From Promethearchaeota archaeon (GTDB lineage: Archaea; Asgardarchaeota; Lokiarchaeia; Sigyniarchaeales; SOKP01): 64,000 nucleotides of DNA. A program made the translations under genes and the position numbers. Under the pieces are notes generated by a model, which worked only from the letters and a program-made list of their open reading frames with translations, ran no database searches and was not told the origin of the DNA. The stretch covers positions 1-64,000 of the forward strand of contig RDOA01000009.1 of assembly GCA_011364925.1 (NCBI GenBank), in the 5' to 3' direction. Shown piece after piece: positions 33,510-43,368 of the stretch. Each line of letters opens with the position of its first letter. Positions within the stretch are counted from its first letter, which is position 1.

Positions 33510-34394
33510 TTATATTTCAATCCCATTCATTTTCGCGAGAACCTTATAGAGTCCATGACTGCCCATATTCTCTAAACCTAAAGCCATAGCGTACATATAA
33601 AATTGATAAGCGAGAGCGAGCCCTGGTAAAGACAAGTGCATATTACTTGCTTCCTTTAGTGCGATCCCCATATCTTTCACAAAATGTTTAATAAAAAATC
33701 CTGGTTCAAAATTACCATTGGCAATCCTAGGACCTAAATTGTTTATTGACCAACAACCTGCTGCTCCTTTTCCTATAACATTAATTACTTCCTCTAAGTC
33801 GTTTCCTGCTTTATGAGCGTATAAAAGGGATTCAACAGTTCCTATCATAGTGGAGGCTATGAGAATTTGATTACTCATTTTAGTATGTTGACCCGCTCCC
33901 GCTTTACCCATATAGGAAAGGTTTTCTCCCATCAATTCAAAAAAAGGCAAAACTTTTTCGTACGTCTCTTTATCACCACCAATCATTATAGCGAGTTTAC
34001 CACTTCTGGCTCCAACATCTCCTCCAGAAACTGGTGCATCTAAAGATGACACTCCTATTTTTTTTGCTTCTTTATATATTTTTTGGGCTAGTGAGGGCTC
34101 AGAAGTCGTCATATCGACTACTATTGAACCATTTTTTATCGATTTTAAAATTCCATTTTCTCCTAAATATACTTCTTCTACATCATTAGGGAATCCGACA
34201 ATTGTAAACACAATATCGCTTTTTTCTGCAATTTCTCTAGTATTCGAGCACCAATTTGCACCCATGTTAACTAATTCTTTAGCTTTTTCTTTGGTCCGAT
34301 TATACACATTAATCTGATACCCTGCGGTTAAAATGTGATTACACATAGATTTTCCCATAACTCCAGTTCCTATCCAACCTACTTTCTCATTCAT
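33510..34394 (-). CDS. 3-hydroxyisobutyrate dehydrogenase-family oxidoreductase
   Basis: This enzyme of about 294 residues is a beta-hydroxyacid dehydrogenase. The NAD(P)-binding 'GWIGTGVMGKSM' starts near residue 4, followed by the substrate motif 'DAPVSGGDVGARSGKLAIMI' and the catalytic Lys region 'GAGQHTKMSNQ'. It oxidises short hydroxyacids such as 3-hydroxyisobutyrate or tartronate semialdehyde to the aldehyde, or works in reverse. ATG 34394 is preferred over upstream ATGs at 34403 and 34406, as the Rossmann fold begins directly after it. It converges with the aminotransferase gene. Confidence 0.9.
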   Translation of the reverse strand: MNEKVGWIGTGVMGKSMCNHILTAGYQINVYNRTKEKAKELVNMGANWCSNTREIAEKSDIVFTIVGFPNDVEEVYLGENGILKSIKNGSIVVDMTTSEPSLAQKIYKEAKKIGVSSLDAPVSGGDVGARSGKLAIMIGGDKETYEKVLPFFELMGENLSYMGKAGAGQHTKMSNQILIASTMIGTVESLLYAHKAGNDLEEVINVIGKGAAGCWSINNLGPRIANGNFEPGFFIKHFVKDMGIALKEASNMHLSLPGLALAYQFYMYAMALGLENMGSHGLYKVLAKMNGIEI

Positions 34395-34494
34395 ATCTCT
34401 CATCATTATACTTAGATTATTTCACAGATAACACTATTATTATTAAGATAAGCAAATTTCTAAACTTTGCTTATTGAACCTACTTAATTTTAAC

Positions 34495-35943
34495 TTACTG
34501 CCAAAACAGATTTCCTTTTTTGACATTTTCAATCCTGGTTCTATGTTTAAGTGCAGATACTGCTTGAACAGCTTCTTTAATTGAGTGAAAAACGGGAATA
34601 TAAGCGAGTTCCAGAGACTCGATGATTAGAGTATATTTTTGAACATAAGGAACAAAACATACTACGGGTTTATTTTTTGCTGATACAACATTTGCTATCC
34701 TTCGACCGATTTGAAATGAGATATTCGGAGGATAGGGGAGAAGCAGTAGTATAATTCCTTCAATACGTTCAATATCTGATAAATATCTTATTACATTTTC
34801 AATATCTGTGTCAATTACAGAACCTGTTAAGTCAATTGGATTGTTAAAAGAAGCTATATCCCTTGATGAAGGATTTATTAACTCTTTTAGATCTTTTTTC
34901 TCTTGTCTTTCAATATGAACCGCATTCAAACCGTAACTTTTGAGCATATCAGACGCAATGACACCATGTCCCCCAGATACAGATACAATTACAACATTTC
35001 CGTATGTTATAACATTTTTTCCAAAAGGATTTTTTCGATGGGATAGAATATCATATACTTTTAAGCATGTTAATAGCTCTCGTTCTGAGTTAGGGTGAAT
35101 TATTTGATATTGCCTCAACGCAGCGCTTAAAATTTTATAGTCTCCTGCTAAACTGGCAGTGTGTGATTGAGTAGCAACTTTTCCTTCTCTAGTTTTCCCT
35201 CCAAAAAAAGTAACTACAGTATCTTCAGACTCTTTAGCTAATTGTAAAAATTGTCTCGCCTTACCTTCTTTGAATCCCTCCAAATAGAAAGCAATGTTTG
35301 AAGTCTCACGGTCAACCTTACTAAAATACTCTAATAACATTACTTCATCGACAACGGCGCGGTTTCCAATTGAAACTGCTGTTGATACTCCTATGTTTCT
35401 CTCACTAAATTTTACAAAAAATTGATCAACTAAAACCCCTCCCGATTGGCTAATTAAAGCTACAGATCCTTTTGGAGGTCGAGTGATTCGTTCTGTAGGT
35501 AAAAATATCGTATCAACAGTAGGACTCGCGTAAACTCCTAAGCAATTTGGACCAAGTACTGCAATATCATTATCAAACGCAAGCTTTTCAAGATATTGTT
35601 GTCTTTTTTTTCCCTTTCCGCCAATTTCAGCAAATCCGCCACCAATAATAACGCACGAAGGGATATTTAAATCAACACAGTCTTGAACATAGTCTAAGGT
35701 ATCATCAGGTCCAACAGCAATTACTAATAAGTCAGGAATCTCGGGTAACTTGTCTAATTTTTCATATAGTTTGATCCCTTCAATGTCTCCCCCAGTTGGA
35801 TAGATACCATACACTTCTACTTCCATTTCAAATTCATTCTTTAATAAAACAATTCTTCCAGGACTCAATGGATTCTTTTTCGAAATTCCGACAACAGCCA
35901 TCGATTTTGGTTTAAAGAGTTTTTCTAAATTCATTTCAAGCAC
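34495..35943 (-). CDS. ADP-forming acyl-CoA synthetase alpha subunit
   Basis: This 482-residue protein matches the alpha subunit of NDP-forming acetyl-CoA (or acyl-CoA) synthetase, which makes ATP from acyl-CoA, ADP and phosphate in archaeal fermentation. It has the CoA-binding domain ('MAVVGISKKNPLSPGRIVL', 'VIAVGPDD', 'PSCVIIGGGF'), the succinyl-CoA-ligase-like domain ('VLGPNCLGVY', 'LISQSGGVL') and the phospho-His in 'TQSHTASLAGD'. The beta (ATP-grasp) subunit is not in the window. Start is GTG 35943 or ATG 35934. Confidence 0.88.
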   Translation of the reverse strand: MLEMNLEKLFKPKSMAVVGISKKNPLSPGRIVLLKNEFEMEVEVYGIYPTGGDIEGIKLYEKLDKLPEIPDLLVIAVGPDDTLDYVQDCVDLNIPSCVIIGGGFAEIGGKGKKRQQYLEKLAFDNDIAVLGPNCLGVYASPTVDTIFLPTERITRPPKGSVALISQSGGVLVDQFFVKFSERNIGVSTAVSIGNRAVVDEVMLLEYFSKVDRETSNIAFYLEGFKEGKARQFLQLAKESEDTVVTFFGGKTREGKVATQSHTASLAGDYKILSAALRQYQIIHPNSERELLTCLKVYDILSHRKNPFGKNVITYGNVVIVSVSGGHGVIASDMLKSYGLNAVHIERQEKKDLKELINPSSRDIASFNNPIDLTGSVIDTDIENVIRYLSDIERIEGIILLLLPYPPNISFQIGRRIANVVSAKNKPVVCFVPYVQKYTLIIESLELAYIPVFHSIKEAVQAVSALKHRTRIENVKKGNLFWQ

Positions 35944-36065
35944 AAGGTGAAATCTAAAATATATTAGTGTACAGATTTCTATAATATTTAATTTTGTCTT
36001 TGAAATATGTGATAAATCAATTCTCCTCTTATATAAAGTGTTGATGGTTAAATGGGATTTCCCAG

Positions 36066-36187
36066 AGTTTAAAATTCAATACTTTTGACAATACTGTTAA
36101 AATCTCGCTGTTTAACTATTCATTATAGTTTAAAATTCAATAGTTTTGACACTACTGTTAAAATCTTACTGCTTAACTATTTATTAT
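36066..36187. repeat. Tandem direct repeat, two 61-bp copies
   Basis: The unit starting AGTTTAAAATTCAATA occurs at 36066-36126 and again at 36127-36187, end to end, with six mismatches by eye. It lies in the 300-bp divergent region between the acyl-CoA synthetase gene and the transporter, where I see no gene. It could duplicate a regulatory site or be a recent slippage event. Confidence 0.75.
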
Positions 36188-36243
36188 CTGTAAAATTGAA
36201 TAAATTTAATAAAAAATTTGTAACTTATTTCAAAGTGATAATT

Positions 36244-37632
36244 TTGAGCGAAAAAGGAAAGAAAACGGGAAGAATTGCAGCGGTTTTTAGCTTTGGGAAT
36301 ATCGCGGATATAACAGCTTATCAATCCTTCATACTTTTGATTTTCACATTCTATTATTCCGTTGTTGGAATTCAAATTGAACTTGTTACTATCGGATTTA
36401 TTATCTGGTCATTTTGGAACATGATAAATGACCCAATATTGGGTTATATTTCTGATAGAACTCATACAAAATATGGACGACGCAGACCATGGGTTATGAT
36501 TGCTTTCATTCCATTATCAATTATAATGATATTCTTGTTTACGCCTCTTTTACCCATTGGGATTGCAAACCAAATCGGAAATTTTGCTTACTTTCTCATT
36601 ATAATTATTGTTTTTGAGCTATTTTACACAATGTATAGTTTAAATGTAACATCAATGTTTCCAGAAGTTTTTTTATCCCAAAAAGAAAGAACTCAAGCGA
36701 ATAATATCCGAGCAGTATATACAATTATAGGATTGATTGTCGCTTTTCTTCTTCCAGGAATGATTATACAAGATTTCACAGATGCCACATATCTCAATCA
36801 ATACCAAGCTTTTGGTGCAATTGCTTGTACTGTTATTGCAATCACAGCGCTCATATTTTTAATGTTTGGTCCTAAAGAAAAGGAAGAATTTCAAAAGGAT
36901 TACGAGAATGCTTTCAGCTTTGGCAAATCTATCATATATTGTATTAAAAGTAAATCTTTTAGATGGTATATAATAGCAGAACTATGTAATTGGGCTGTTT
37001 ATGGAATGCTTCCGACAATAGTACCGTTATATGCAAAGTTTGTGCTTGGTGCCGAAGGATTTATGACTTCTTTACTATTAGGTTTAACTTTTATTTCAGC
37101 AGCGTTATTTATGACAGTATTATGGAAACCTGTAGTAAGGAGGTGGGGGAATAAAAGAGCATGGATCTTATCTATGTCAATATGGGCAGCTTCATTGCTA
37201 CCCTTAATGTTTATCTCTGATTATATCTCTGGTATGGTCGTGTTCTTTTTAATCGGTATAGGATTATCAGGTTCGCTATATATTATAGATTTAATTGTTG
37301 CGGATATTATCGATGAAGACGAAGTTTCAACAGGAATAAGGAGAGAGGCTGGTTATTATGGGGTAAACGCTTTAATATTGAGATTTTCAAATGTAATAGT
37401 AATTGTCGCAATAGGAACTGTCTTATCTACTGTCGGTTGGCAAGTTTTTGAACCGTCTATGGTGACTCCAAGTGTATTATTTGGATTAAGATCACTAATG
37501 TTCATCTTCCCTGCAATTGCATTACTTATTGCTATATTAGCTATGACTCAGTATCCCCTGCATGGAGAAAGACTCAAAGATGTCAAACTTAAGCGCGAGG
37601 AAATACATCAACAGAAGAAGGCAAGAATTTAA
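36244..37632 (+). CDS. GPH-type sugar:cation symporter (MFS)
   Basis: A membrane protein of about 462 residues with 12 predicted helices. The segment 'MINDPILGYISDRTHTKYGR' followed by RRPW is the signature of the glycoside-pentoside-hexuronide symporters (MelB-like). It imports a sugar or glycoside with Na+ or H+. TTG 36244 ('SEKGKKTGRIAAVF') is preferred to the far upstream ATG, which would translate the 61-bp repeats; GTGAT lies six bases before it. It may supply the GH2 enzyme upstream. Confidence 0.88.
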   Translation: MSEKGKKTGRIAAVFSFGNIADITAYQSFILLIFTFYYSVVGIQIELVTIGFIIWSFWNMINDPILGYISDRTHTKYGRRRPWVMIAFIPLSIIMIFLFTPLLPIGIANQIGNFAYFLIIIIVFELFYTMYSLNVTSMFPEVFLSQKERTQANNIRAVYTIIGLIVAFLLPGMIIQDFTDATYLNQYQAFGAIACTVIAITALIFLMFGPKEKEEFQKDYENAFSFGKSIIYCIKSKSFRWYIIAELCNWAVYGMLPTIVPLYAKFVLGAEGFMTSLLLGLTFISAALFMTVLWKPVVRRWGNKRAWILSMSIWAASLLPLMFISDYISGMVVFFLIGIGLSGSLYIIDLIVADIIDEDEVSTGIRREAGYYGVNALILRFSNVIVIVAIGTVLSTVGWQVFEPSMVTPSVLFGLRSLMFIFPAIALLIAILAMTQYPLHGERLKDVKLKREEIHQQKKARI

Positions 37633-37746
37633 AAATTTTAAATTAACTTTTTTTATTTTTAATCGATAAGAATTATCTTTTAATTTATTGATTAAAAGTA
37701 TTTGAATAAAAAATAGAGAAGAAAATAAAAAGATTAAGAAAAAAAA

Positions 37747-38634
37747 TCAGAATTCGTATCCACATTTCTTACATACATGCTTTTTAGCGTACATGGGTAT
37801 GTGGCCTACGTACGATAAAACTTTAGTTTTATCTTCAATTTGCTTAATTGCGTTACCAGTAGATCCGCACATAGGGCAGGTTGTTCTTTCTTCACTAGCA
37901 AAACCACCTGAACCCAATTCTGGAGGTTTCAGTTCTGTTAGTTCACTTTCAACTTCTTCTAAGTGAGCAGTCTGAGCGCTGATTAGTTTTTCCTTATCGC
38001 CTACCAAATCGGTAAGTTCTTGAATTTTCGTGTCTTTTTGAAGTAAAATGTTATTTAAGTCCGTTAATTGATTGTTTAGGGATGTGTTTTCGTCTTGAGT
38101 AATGGTCAGTTTGTTATTTAATTCTTGAATTTCGGCAGTTAATTCATCGTGTTCTTCTTTACTCTCTGAAGCAGTTCCTTCTAAACCTTGTATTTGAGAT
38201 TTAGAATTTTCTAATTCAGAAGAGAGATCTGAGATTGTACCGCCAAGTTCCTCGATTTTTCCTTCAAGCTCGCTTATTTTAGAGTTTGCGCTATCGAGTT
38301 TAGGGATTAACGCTTCAAGTTCGCTTATTTTAGTGTTTGCGCTATTCAGATCAGCGGAAGTTTGAACCAATTTTGATTTAGTATCACTAAGTTCTGCTTT
38401 CGTGCTATCCAGAGTTGTTTTTGTGTTTTTTACTTCGTTTGTAGTACTTTCAAGGCTAGTGCCCGTAGATTTAAGAGTACTCTGTGTTTTATTTAAATCG
38501 TTTTTTGTGTCCGTCAGTTGCTTTTCTAAATCGTTAACTTTAGCGCGTAAATCTAACAGAAAACGGCCCTCAACTTTCTGACCTTTATCAGGATGTTCTT
38601 CAGCTTTTTGCCAATCTATCGAAATTTTTCTCAC
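37747..38634 (-). CDS. Coiled-coil protein with C-terminal zinc ribbon
   Basis: This 295-residue protein is mostly a long coiled coil (about 25-235) built of near-repeats such as 'TKSKLVQTSADLNSANTKIS' with many Thr, Ser and Asn. The C-terminal 50 residues hold a zinc ribbon: 'CPMCGSTG' and 'CKKCGYEF', with a hydrophobic strand between. GTG 38634 is the start. The layout suggests a rod-like dimer presenting a metal-binding head. No function known. Confidence 0.7.
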   Translation of the reverse strand: MRKISIDWQKAEEHPDKGQKVEGRFLLDLRAKVNDLEKQLTDTKNDLNKTQSTLKSTGTSLESTTNEVKNTKTTLDSTKAELSDTKSKLVQTSADLNSANTKISELEALIPKLDSANSKISELEGKIEELGGTISDLSSELENSKSQIQGLEGTASESKEEHDELTAEIQELNNKLTITQDENTSLNNQLTDLNNILLQKDTKIQELTDLVGDKEKLISAQTAHLEEVESELTELKPPELGSGGFASEERTTCPMCGSTGNAIKQIEDKTKVLSYVGHIPMYAKKHVCKKCGYEF

Positions 38635-38822
38635 TCTCTTGTACGATTATTGATTTAATTTGTAGGTTGTATTATTTTTTATTATATTGTATATAATGGA
38701 TCTATTTTAAAAATCTATTTTAAAATAAATTAATAATGTATAATAACAATTGTGTAAAATTTATTTAACTTACGGTTGTTATAATATAATAATAGCGATT
38801 CATCTGTTTATTGTGAATTAAT

Positions 38823-39686
38823 GTGGAAAGAGAAGAAGATTTAAAAATTAACTTAGAATTTATATCAACCTCTGGAGTTTACAAAACTCCTTTCTCTTTA
38901 ATAATCATCGTTCAGTTATTTATCGGAGGATTAGTATTGTTGGTTATTAATTTGTGGTTTATAAATAGTCTTTATTATCTTTTAACAGGTACAGAATTTT
39001 ATTCATTTGGATTAAAAGCAGAATGGTATTATTGGCTACTGCTTCCTCTAAACATTTATGGCAATATTTTTCTATTTGTATTTACTGTTATTTTATTTTC
39101 GGCGAGCATTTTTAAGTTATTAAATTTAATTTCAAAACCTAAAGAAGGAGTGTTTGTAAGAGGGAGTAAAGAGTGGAAGTATATGCATAGACGATTTTGG
39201 ACCGTTTATTTTCCCATTTGGTTAGCTCGAGCCCTTCCTTTACCTTGGCTCGACATAATTGCTTATAGATTTTTTGGTACCCGCGTAGGAAAAAGCGTTG
39301 TTCTATACGAAGGATATATAGATCCAGAGTTTGTAGAAATCGGTGATTTTACTATGACATCACTCAATATTTGCATTTTTTCTCATCTAATCTATCATGA
39401 CAAGGTGATTATTAAGAAAGTAAAAATTGGTAAAGCGTGTGTTGTAGGACCTCACACTATTGTCTCTCCGGGCACTGTTATGGAAGATTTTGCGGTGTTG
39501 GGTGTAAATAGTTATACAAAGATTAACCAAAATCTAAAAGGGAATTTAATCCATGTGGGCACACCAGTAAGTATTACACTGCCTATTCAATCAGTAGAAG
39601 AATCTCAACAGAAAGCTGTAAAGGTAAAAGAAGATATTACTAATTCTGAAGGAGCTCCACTTGATTCAAATTTAAAGGAGGTTTGA
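38823..39686 (+). CDS. Membrane-anchored left-handed beta-helix acyltransferase
   Basis: This 287-residue protein has two or three membrane helices (about 25-50 and 70-100) followed by hexapeptide repeats forming a left-handed beta helix ('RFFGTRVGKSVVLYEGYIDP', 'KVKIGKACVVGPHTIVSPGT', 'VLGVNSYTKINQN'). Such enzymes transfer acetyl or acyl groups, with a His as base. It is followed 3 bp later by a paralogue and then a phosphoesterase, so the three form an operon, probably modifying a cell-envelope lipid or glycan. Start GTG 38823. Confidence 0.75.
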   Translation: MEREEDLKINLEFISTSGVYKTPFSLIIIVQLFIGGLVLLVINLWFINSLYYLLTGTEFYSFGLKAEWYYWLLLPLNIYGNIFLFVFTVILFSASIFKLLNLISKPKEGVFVRGSKEWKYMHRRFWTVYFPIWLARALPLPWLDIIAYRFFGTRVGKSVVLYEGYIDPEFVEIGDFTMTSLNICIFSHLIYHDKVIIKKVKIGKACVVGPHTIVSPGTVMEDFAVLGVNSYTKINQNLKGNLIHVGTPVSITLPIQSVEESQQKAVKVKEDITNSEGAPLDSNLKEV

Positions 39687-39689
39687 AAG

Positions 39690-40427
39690 TTGTTCCAACC
39701 AGCTAGCTTGAAGGGTGAATCCCCAGTACCCATTGATGAACGAATCAGAAATAGGTATTTATTACTCTATATCTTAATTATTATCCTAAGTTTCATTCCA
39801 TGCTCTCTTTTTGAATATTGGTATGTAGTTTATTTATGGAATGAGACACTTATTTGGTTGTTTTTTTTGTTTCTCCTCCTTAACGCGCTAGGAGCAATCT
39901 ATATAGTGCAATTTAGTGCGTTATTAACTTCAGTTTTAATCTTGAAAGTTGTAAATCTTATTCATTCCCCAAAAGAGGGAATATTTAAGCGATCCTTAGA
40001 AGATCGCGATTATCTCTTTTGGAACATCAGAAACATAATCAAAAAGTGGCCATTATACATTATAGCTTCAAATCCATTTCCTTGGTTTAAAAATCGTTTT
40101 ACCCTAAGGTTTTTTGGAGTGAAAATTGGAAGAGGAACTATTTGCGATAACAGCTGGATATCGTCAGAATTCGTTTCAATTGGAAAAAATGTCATTATAG
40201 GAATGAACTCATCGATTCTAAGTTTTGGAATTGAACAAGAGAATTTTATTCTGAAGAAAGTAAGAGTCGAAAATAATGTGCTTATCGGGGCAAAGTGTGT
40301 TCTTTTACCTGGTACGATTGTAAGACAAAACGCACGCCTTTCAGCTCATTCTTATACAAATCATAATGCTGTTTTAGAAGAAAACTTAATTTATACAGGA
40401 CACCCTGCTAAAATACAAAACGATTAG
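39690..40427 (+). CDS. Membrane-anchored left-handed beta-helix protein, paralogue
   Basis: This 245-residue protein repeats the layout of its neighbour: two membrane helices (about 25-50, 55-90), the shared 'L.HSPKEGIFKRS' linker, then hexapeptide repeats ('RFFGVKIGRGTICDNSWISS', 'VRVENNVLIGAKCVLLPGTI', 'HSYTNHNAVLEENLIYTGHP'). Start TTG 39690, preceded by AAGGAGG. The two probably act as a heteromer or on related substrates. The tight spacing (3 and 4 bp) to both neighbours indicates an operon. Confidence 0.75.
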   Translation: MFQPASLKGESPVPIDERIRNRYLLLYILIIILSFIPCSLFEYWYVVYLWNETLIWLFFLFLLLNALGAIYIVQFSALLTSVLILKVVNLIHSPKEGIFKRSLEDRDYLFWNIRNIIKKWPLYIIASNPFPWFKNRFTLRFFGVKIGRGTICDNSWISSEFVSIGKNVIIGMNSSILSFGIEQENFILKKVRVENNVLIGAKCVLLPGTIVRQNARLSAHSYTNHNAVLEENLIYTGHPAKIQND

Positions 40428-40431
40428 AAAT

Positions 40432-42027
40432 ATGATAACCGAAAAAAGCGTAAAAATCAATAGTCTTAATAATAAAAAGTCTAAAAAGAGACTAGTAATC
40501 ATATCTGATACACATATTACTCACGCTGCAGGAGCTTTTAATCTTCACGCTTTTAATGTGGGAATTGAGAAAATAAATAAAATTAAGAATACATCGATTT
40601 ACTTAAACTTAGGAGATGTTACCCATCTCGGTACTTTACTGGACTATGAATACGCTTTGGACCAGTTTAAGAAATTTAAACCGGTGTCTAAAAGTCCTAT
40701 AATGGTGTTAATTGGAAACCACGATGCGCTGAATGTAGGTTATTTATTATTCGAAGAAATGATTGGAAGACGACACTATGCTTATGAAGACGATGATATT
40801 TACATTCTTGGGATAGATAGCACAAAACCGGATTTACCAGGAGGTATAATTCATCACAATATAATAAATTCAGTTAGAGAAGAGTTAGAAAAACCCGAAA
40901 GAGAAAATAAGTTTAAAGTTGTGTGTTTTCACCATCAATTAATACCCATACCTTATACAGGAAAAGAACGCTCGGCGATAGATGATTCTGGAGACATGCT
41001 TAAAATGCTTTTAGAAGCTAAAGCAGATTTAGTTCTAAACGGTCATAGACACACATCTAATCTTTATACGGTTAGTAGTAGTGACAAGGATTTGTTCATT
41101 TTCAATGCGGGAACCTTTTCGTGCAATAAAACACGGTATCGAGAAATGTTTACCTATTCTATTATCGATATAGAGGGCAGCGATCTTAAGTTTAAAGTGA
41201 TTCCCGTTTTAGATTCAAATGCTACTCGTGAAATATTGCGGGAAGTAAACTATTACATTCCTCTGCAAATAGAAAAAAACCAGAAACCTATTGCAAGGTT
41301 TATCCAATTATGCAACTCATTAGTTTCAGAACCTTTGAAGAACGAAGTCAGCAATTTTGACGTAGCAATTAAGCGAATTAATCAAATTGATGGTGTTGAT
41401 TTAGTCGTACACACGGGAAATTTAACAAAGAACAGTTTTAAAGAAGAATTTAGATTAGCAAAAGATAAACTACATCAGCTTAATTATCCTTTTATAGTCG
41501 TTCCCGGATATACCGACTCTAAACCGCACGCTTGGGAATATTGGAAACAAAATTTCGGAGAATTTAACCCTTTATTTGAGAATGAAAAGATATATTTTCA
41601 GGGTATGAATTCTACTACTTTAGATTCAAAGGATGGATTTGTAGGTCGGAAAAAGTTAAGTAATTTCATTGATAAAGTATTATCACTAGGCCATCAGAAA
41701 TTATTTGGGGTGTGCTTTTTCCACAATTTAATTCCAACTCCTTTAAGCGTGTGGAGAACTGAATTAAATGATTCAGGGGATGTGTTATCTCAGTTTGCTA
41801 ACTCACATATAGATTTAGTGTTAAATTCATCTCCAAGCATATCTTTTAACATAAAAATTGAAAATACTATTTTTTCTAATGGTGGAAACTTAGAAAGCAT
41901 GTATTTTAACGAGGTTTTCATCGAAATTGAGATATTTAAGAAAGGTTTAGTAGTAGTAAAGGAACATAACTTAAAAACAGGAAAAGTAAATGTTATTGGT
42001 AATTATTACTTAACAATCCTAATCTAA
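40432..42027 (+). CDS. Tandem metallophosphoesterase with degenerate second domain
   Basis: This 531-residue protein contains two calcineurin-like phosphoesterase domains. The first (20-270) keeps the metal ligands: 'SDTHITH' (D26, H28), 'LNLGDVTH', 'IGNHDAL' (95-100), 'CFHHQLIP' and 'NGHRHTS'. The second (about 290-530) aligns through 'VCFFHNLIPTPLSVWRTELN' but has lost them: GD is now GN in 'HTGNLTK', GNHD is 'PGYTD', and GHxH is 'NSSPS'. It is probably a structural or regulatory half. It is in an operon with two envelope-type acyltransferases, so a phospholipid or sugar-nucleotide substrate is plausible. Confidence 0.82.
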   Translation: MITEKSVKINSLNNKKSKKRLVIISDTHITHAAGAFNLHAFNVGIEKINKIKNTSIYLNLGDVTHLGTLLDYEYALDQFKKFKPVSKSPIMVLIGNHDALNVGYLLFEEMIGRRHYAYEDDDIYILGIDSTKPDLPGGIIHHNIINSVREELEKPERENKFKVVCFHHQLIPIPYTGKERSAIDDSGDMLKMLLEAKADLVLNGHRHTSNLYTVSSSDKDLFIFNAGTFSCNKTRYREMFTYSIIDIEGSDLKFKVIPVLDSNATREILREVNYYIPLQIEKNQKPIARFIQLCNSLVSEPLKNEVSNFDVAIKRINQIDGVDLVVHTGNLTKNSFKEEFRLAKDKLHQLNYPFIVVPGYTDSKPHAWEYWKQNFGEFNPLFENEKIYFQGMNSTTLDSKDGFVGRKKLSNFIDKVLSLGHQKLFGVCFFHNLIPTPLSVWRTELNDSGDVLSQFANSHIDLVLNSSPSISFNIKIENTIFSNGGNLESMYFNEVFIEIEIFKKGLVVVKEHNLKTGKVNVIGNYYLTILI

Positions 42028-42043
42028 TTGTATTTGGCTTGTT

Positions 42044-43264
42044 ATGACAAATAATATTCTTCTGAAACAATACAATTTGGTTTTAATAAGATACGCAGAG
42101 ATTTGGCTTAAATCACAGAAAGTTAAAATCCGTATGCTGAATTATCTAATGAACAACATCAAGAATATACTAACGCGAAAAAGTATACCATTTAATAAGT
42201 ATCAGATAAGCAAAGATTCTTCAAGAGTTTTTTTCTTTTTTAATAATAAAGATATTCCAGACGCGATAAATGTAATAAAAAATACATTCGGAGTTCATTC
42301 TATTAGTCCAGCAATTAGAACATCAAACAACATCGAAAATATTACAGAAAGAACGATTGAGGTTGCACATGATGTGCTGGAAAAGAACGATTCTTTTGCA
42401 TTAAGGGTAAAGAGGTCTGGAAATCATACATATACTTCAATGGAAGTCGCTCAAATTGTTGGTAAAGCTATCTTAGATAAATTTTCTGATTTCAACCTAA
42501 AAGTTAATCTCACACAGCCCAAAAAACAAATCTTTATAGAAGTGAGAGGGGATTTTACATACATCTTTTCTCAAGTAATAAAGAGTAAATGGGGGGGGCT
42601 TCCAATAGAACCACAAAAAAAAATGTTTGTAATGGATGTCGGGAGACTTAACGATCTAATAGCAGGATTTTTGTTGTTAAGAAGGGGTGGAGAGATCTAT
42701 CCAATTTTAATTGATGTTAATGACAACAAAGCTCATGAGGAGATGTGGTTATCGAATTGGAAAGAAGTAAGTGAATATATCCCTTATAGTCGATTTCGTT
42801 TGATCAAAATCAATATTCACCATATTCTAAAGAAAATTGCTTCGGAATTGGAGTTTCTTCACTATATTTGTGGTATTTGTAGGTTAATTAGGTTTGAAAT
42901 TGTATCCAAAATTCTGAACAATCCGAGTTTTCATTTTCAGAATAAAATTAGAGCAAGTGTAGACGGGATTAGTTTGAATTGTTCGAGTCTTTGTCCTGAT
43001 TCAATTGACTTAGAATCTTTAGTACATAATAGTTTAATTTCGAATGTTCCAATATTTACACCGGCAATAGGCTTTAGTAATAGAACATTAGGTGAATTAG
43101 GAACGAAAATATCCCCCAAATTGAATGAATTTGACTATTGCCCTTTCACCCCAGAAAAACAAGAATTTAATGTGATTAAAATAAAGGAGATATACGATAG
43201 ATTGAAAATTGACAAAATAATTGAAGATAGCATAGCAGATAGGTTAGAATTAAAAATTTTATAA
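42044..43264 (+). CDS. ThiI-like protein lacking the PP-loop
   Basis: This 406-residue protein has the ThiI layout: N-terminal ferredoxin-like part, THUMP domain (about 60-170) and ATP-pyrophosphatase domain (from about 185). ThiI adenylates U8 of tRNA, then transfers sulfur. The ATP-binding PP-loop, normally SGGxDS, reads 'MDVGRLND' (197-204): the Ser, one Gly and the Asp-Ser are gone although flanks ('GGLPIEPQKK', 'AGFLLLRRGG') still align. A CxxC near 276-279 ('YICGICR') is kept. It thus cannot bind ATP conventionally. A ubiquitin-like gene follows. Confidence 0.82.
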   Translation: MTNNILLKQYNLVLIRYAEIWLKSQKVKIRMLNYLMNNIKNILTRKSIPFNKYQISKDSSRVFFFFNNKDIPDAINVIKNTFGVHSISPAIRTSNNIENITERTIEVAHDVLEKNDSFALRVKRSGNHTYTSMEVAQIVGKAILDKFSDFNLKVNLTQPKKQIFIEVRGDFTYIFSQVIKSKWGGLPIEPQKKMFVMDVGRLNDLIAGFLLLRRGGEIYPILIDVNDNKAHEEMWLSNWKEVSEYIPYSRFRLIKINIHHILKKIASELEFLHYICGICRLIRFEIVSKILNNPSFHFQNKIRASVDGISLNCSSLCPDSIDLESLVHNSLISNVPIFTPAIGFSNRTLGELGTKISPKLNEFDYCPFTPEKQEFNVIKIKEIYDRLKIDKIIEDSIADRLELKIL

Positions 43265-43368
43265 GTGAATTATTTAGAAATTTATTATTTTTCATTATAA
43301 ATAAGCTTAAAAGTAAGTCTAATTTACTAAAATTGACTAAATTAGGAATAGAATTGGTGTAAAGTCTA

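Noticed and set aside
36066-36187. CRISPR array
   Set aside because: Only two adjacent repeats without spacers and no cas genes; the same applies to the ATACATC array at 253-289.
36085-36243. Transporter start at the first ATG (36085)
   Set aside because: This would translate the 61-bp tandem repeats into a non-homologous leader; the TTG at 36244 has a GTGAT site and gives a normal GPH N-terminus.
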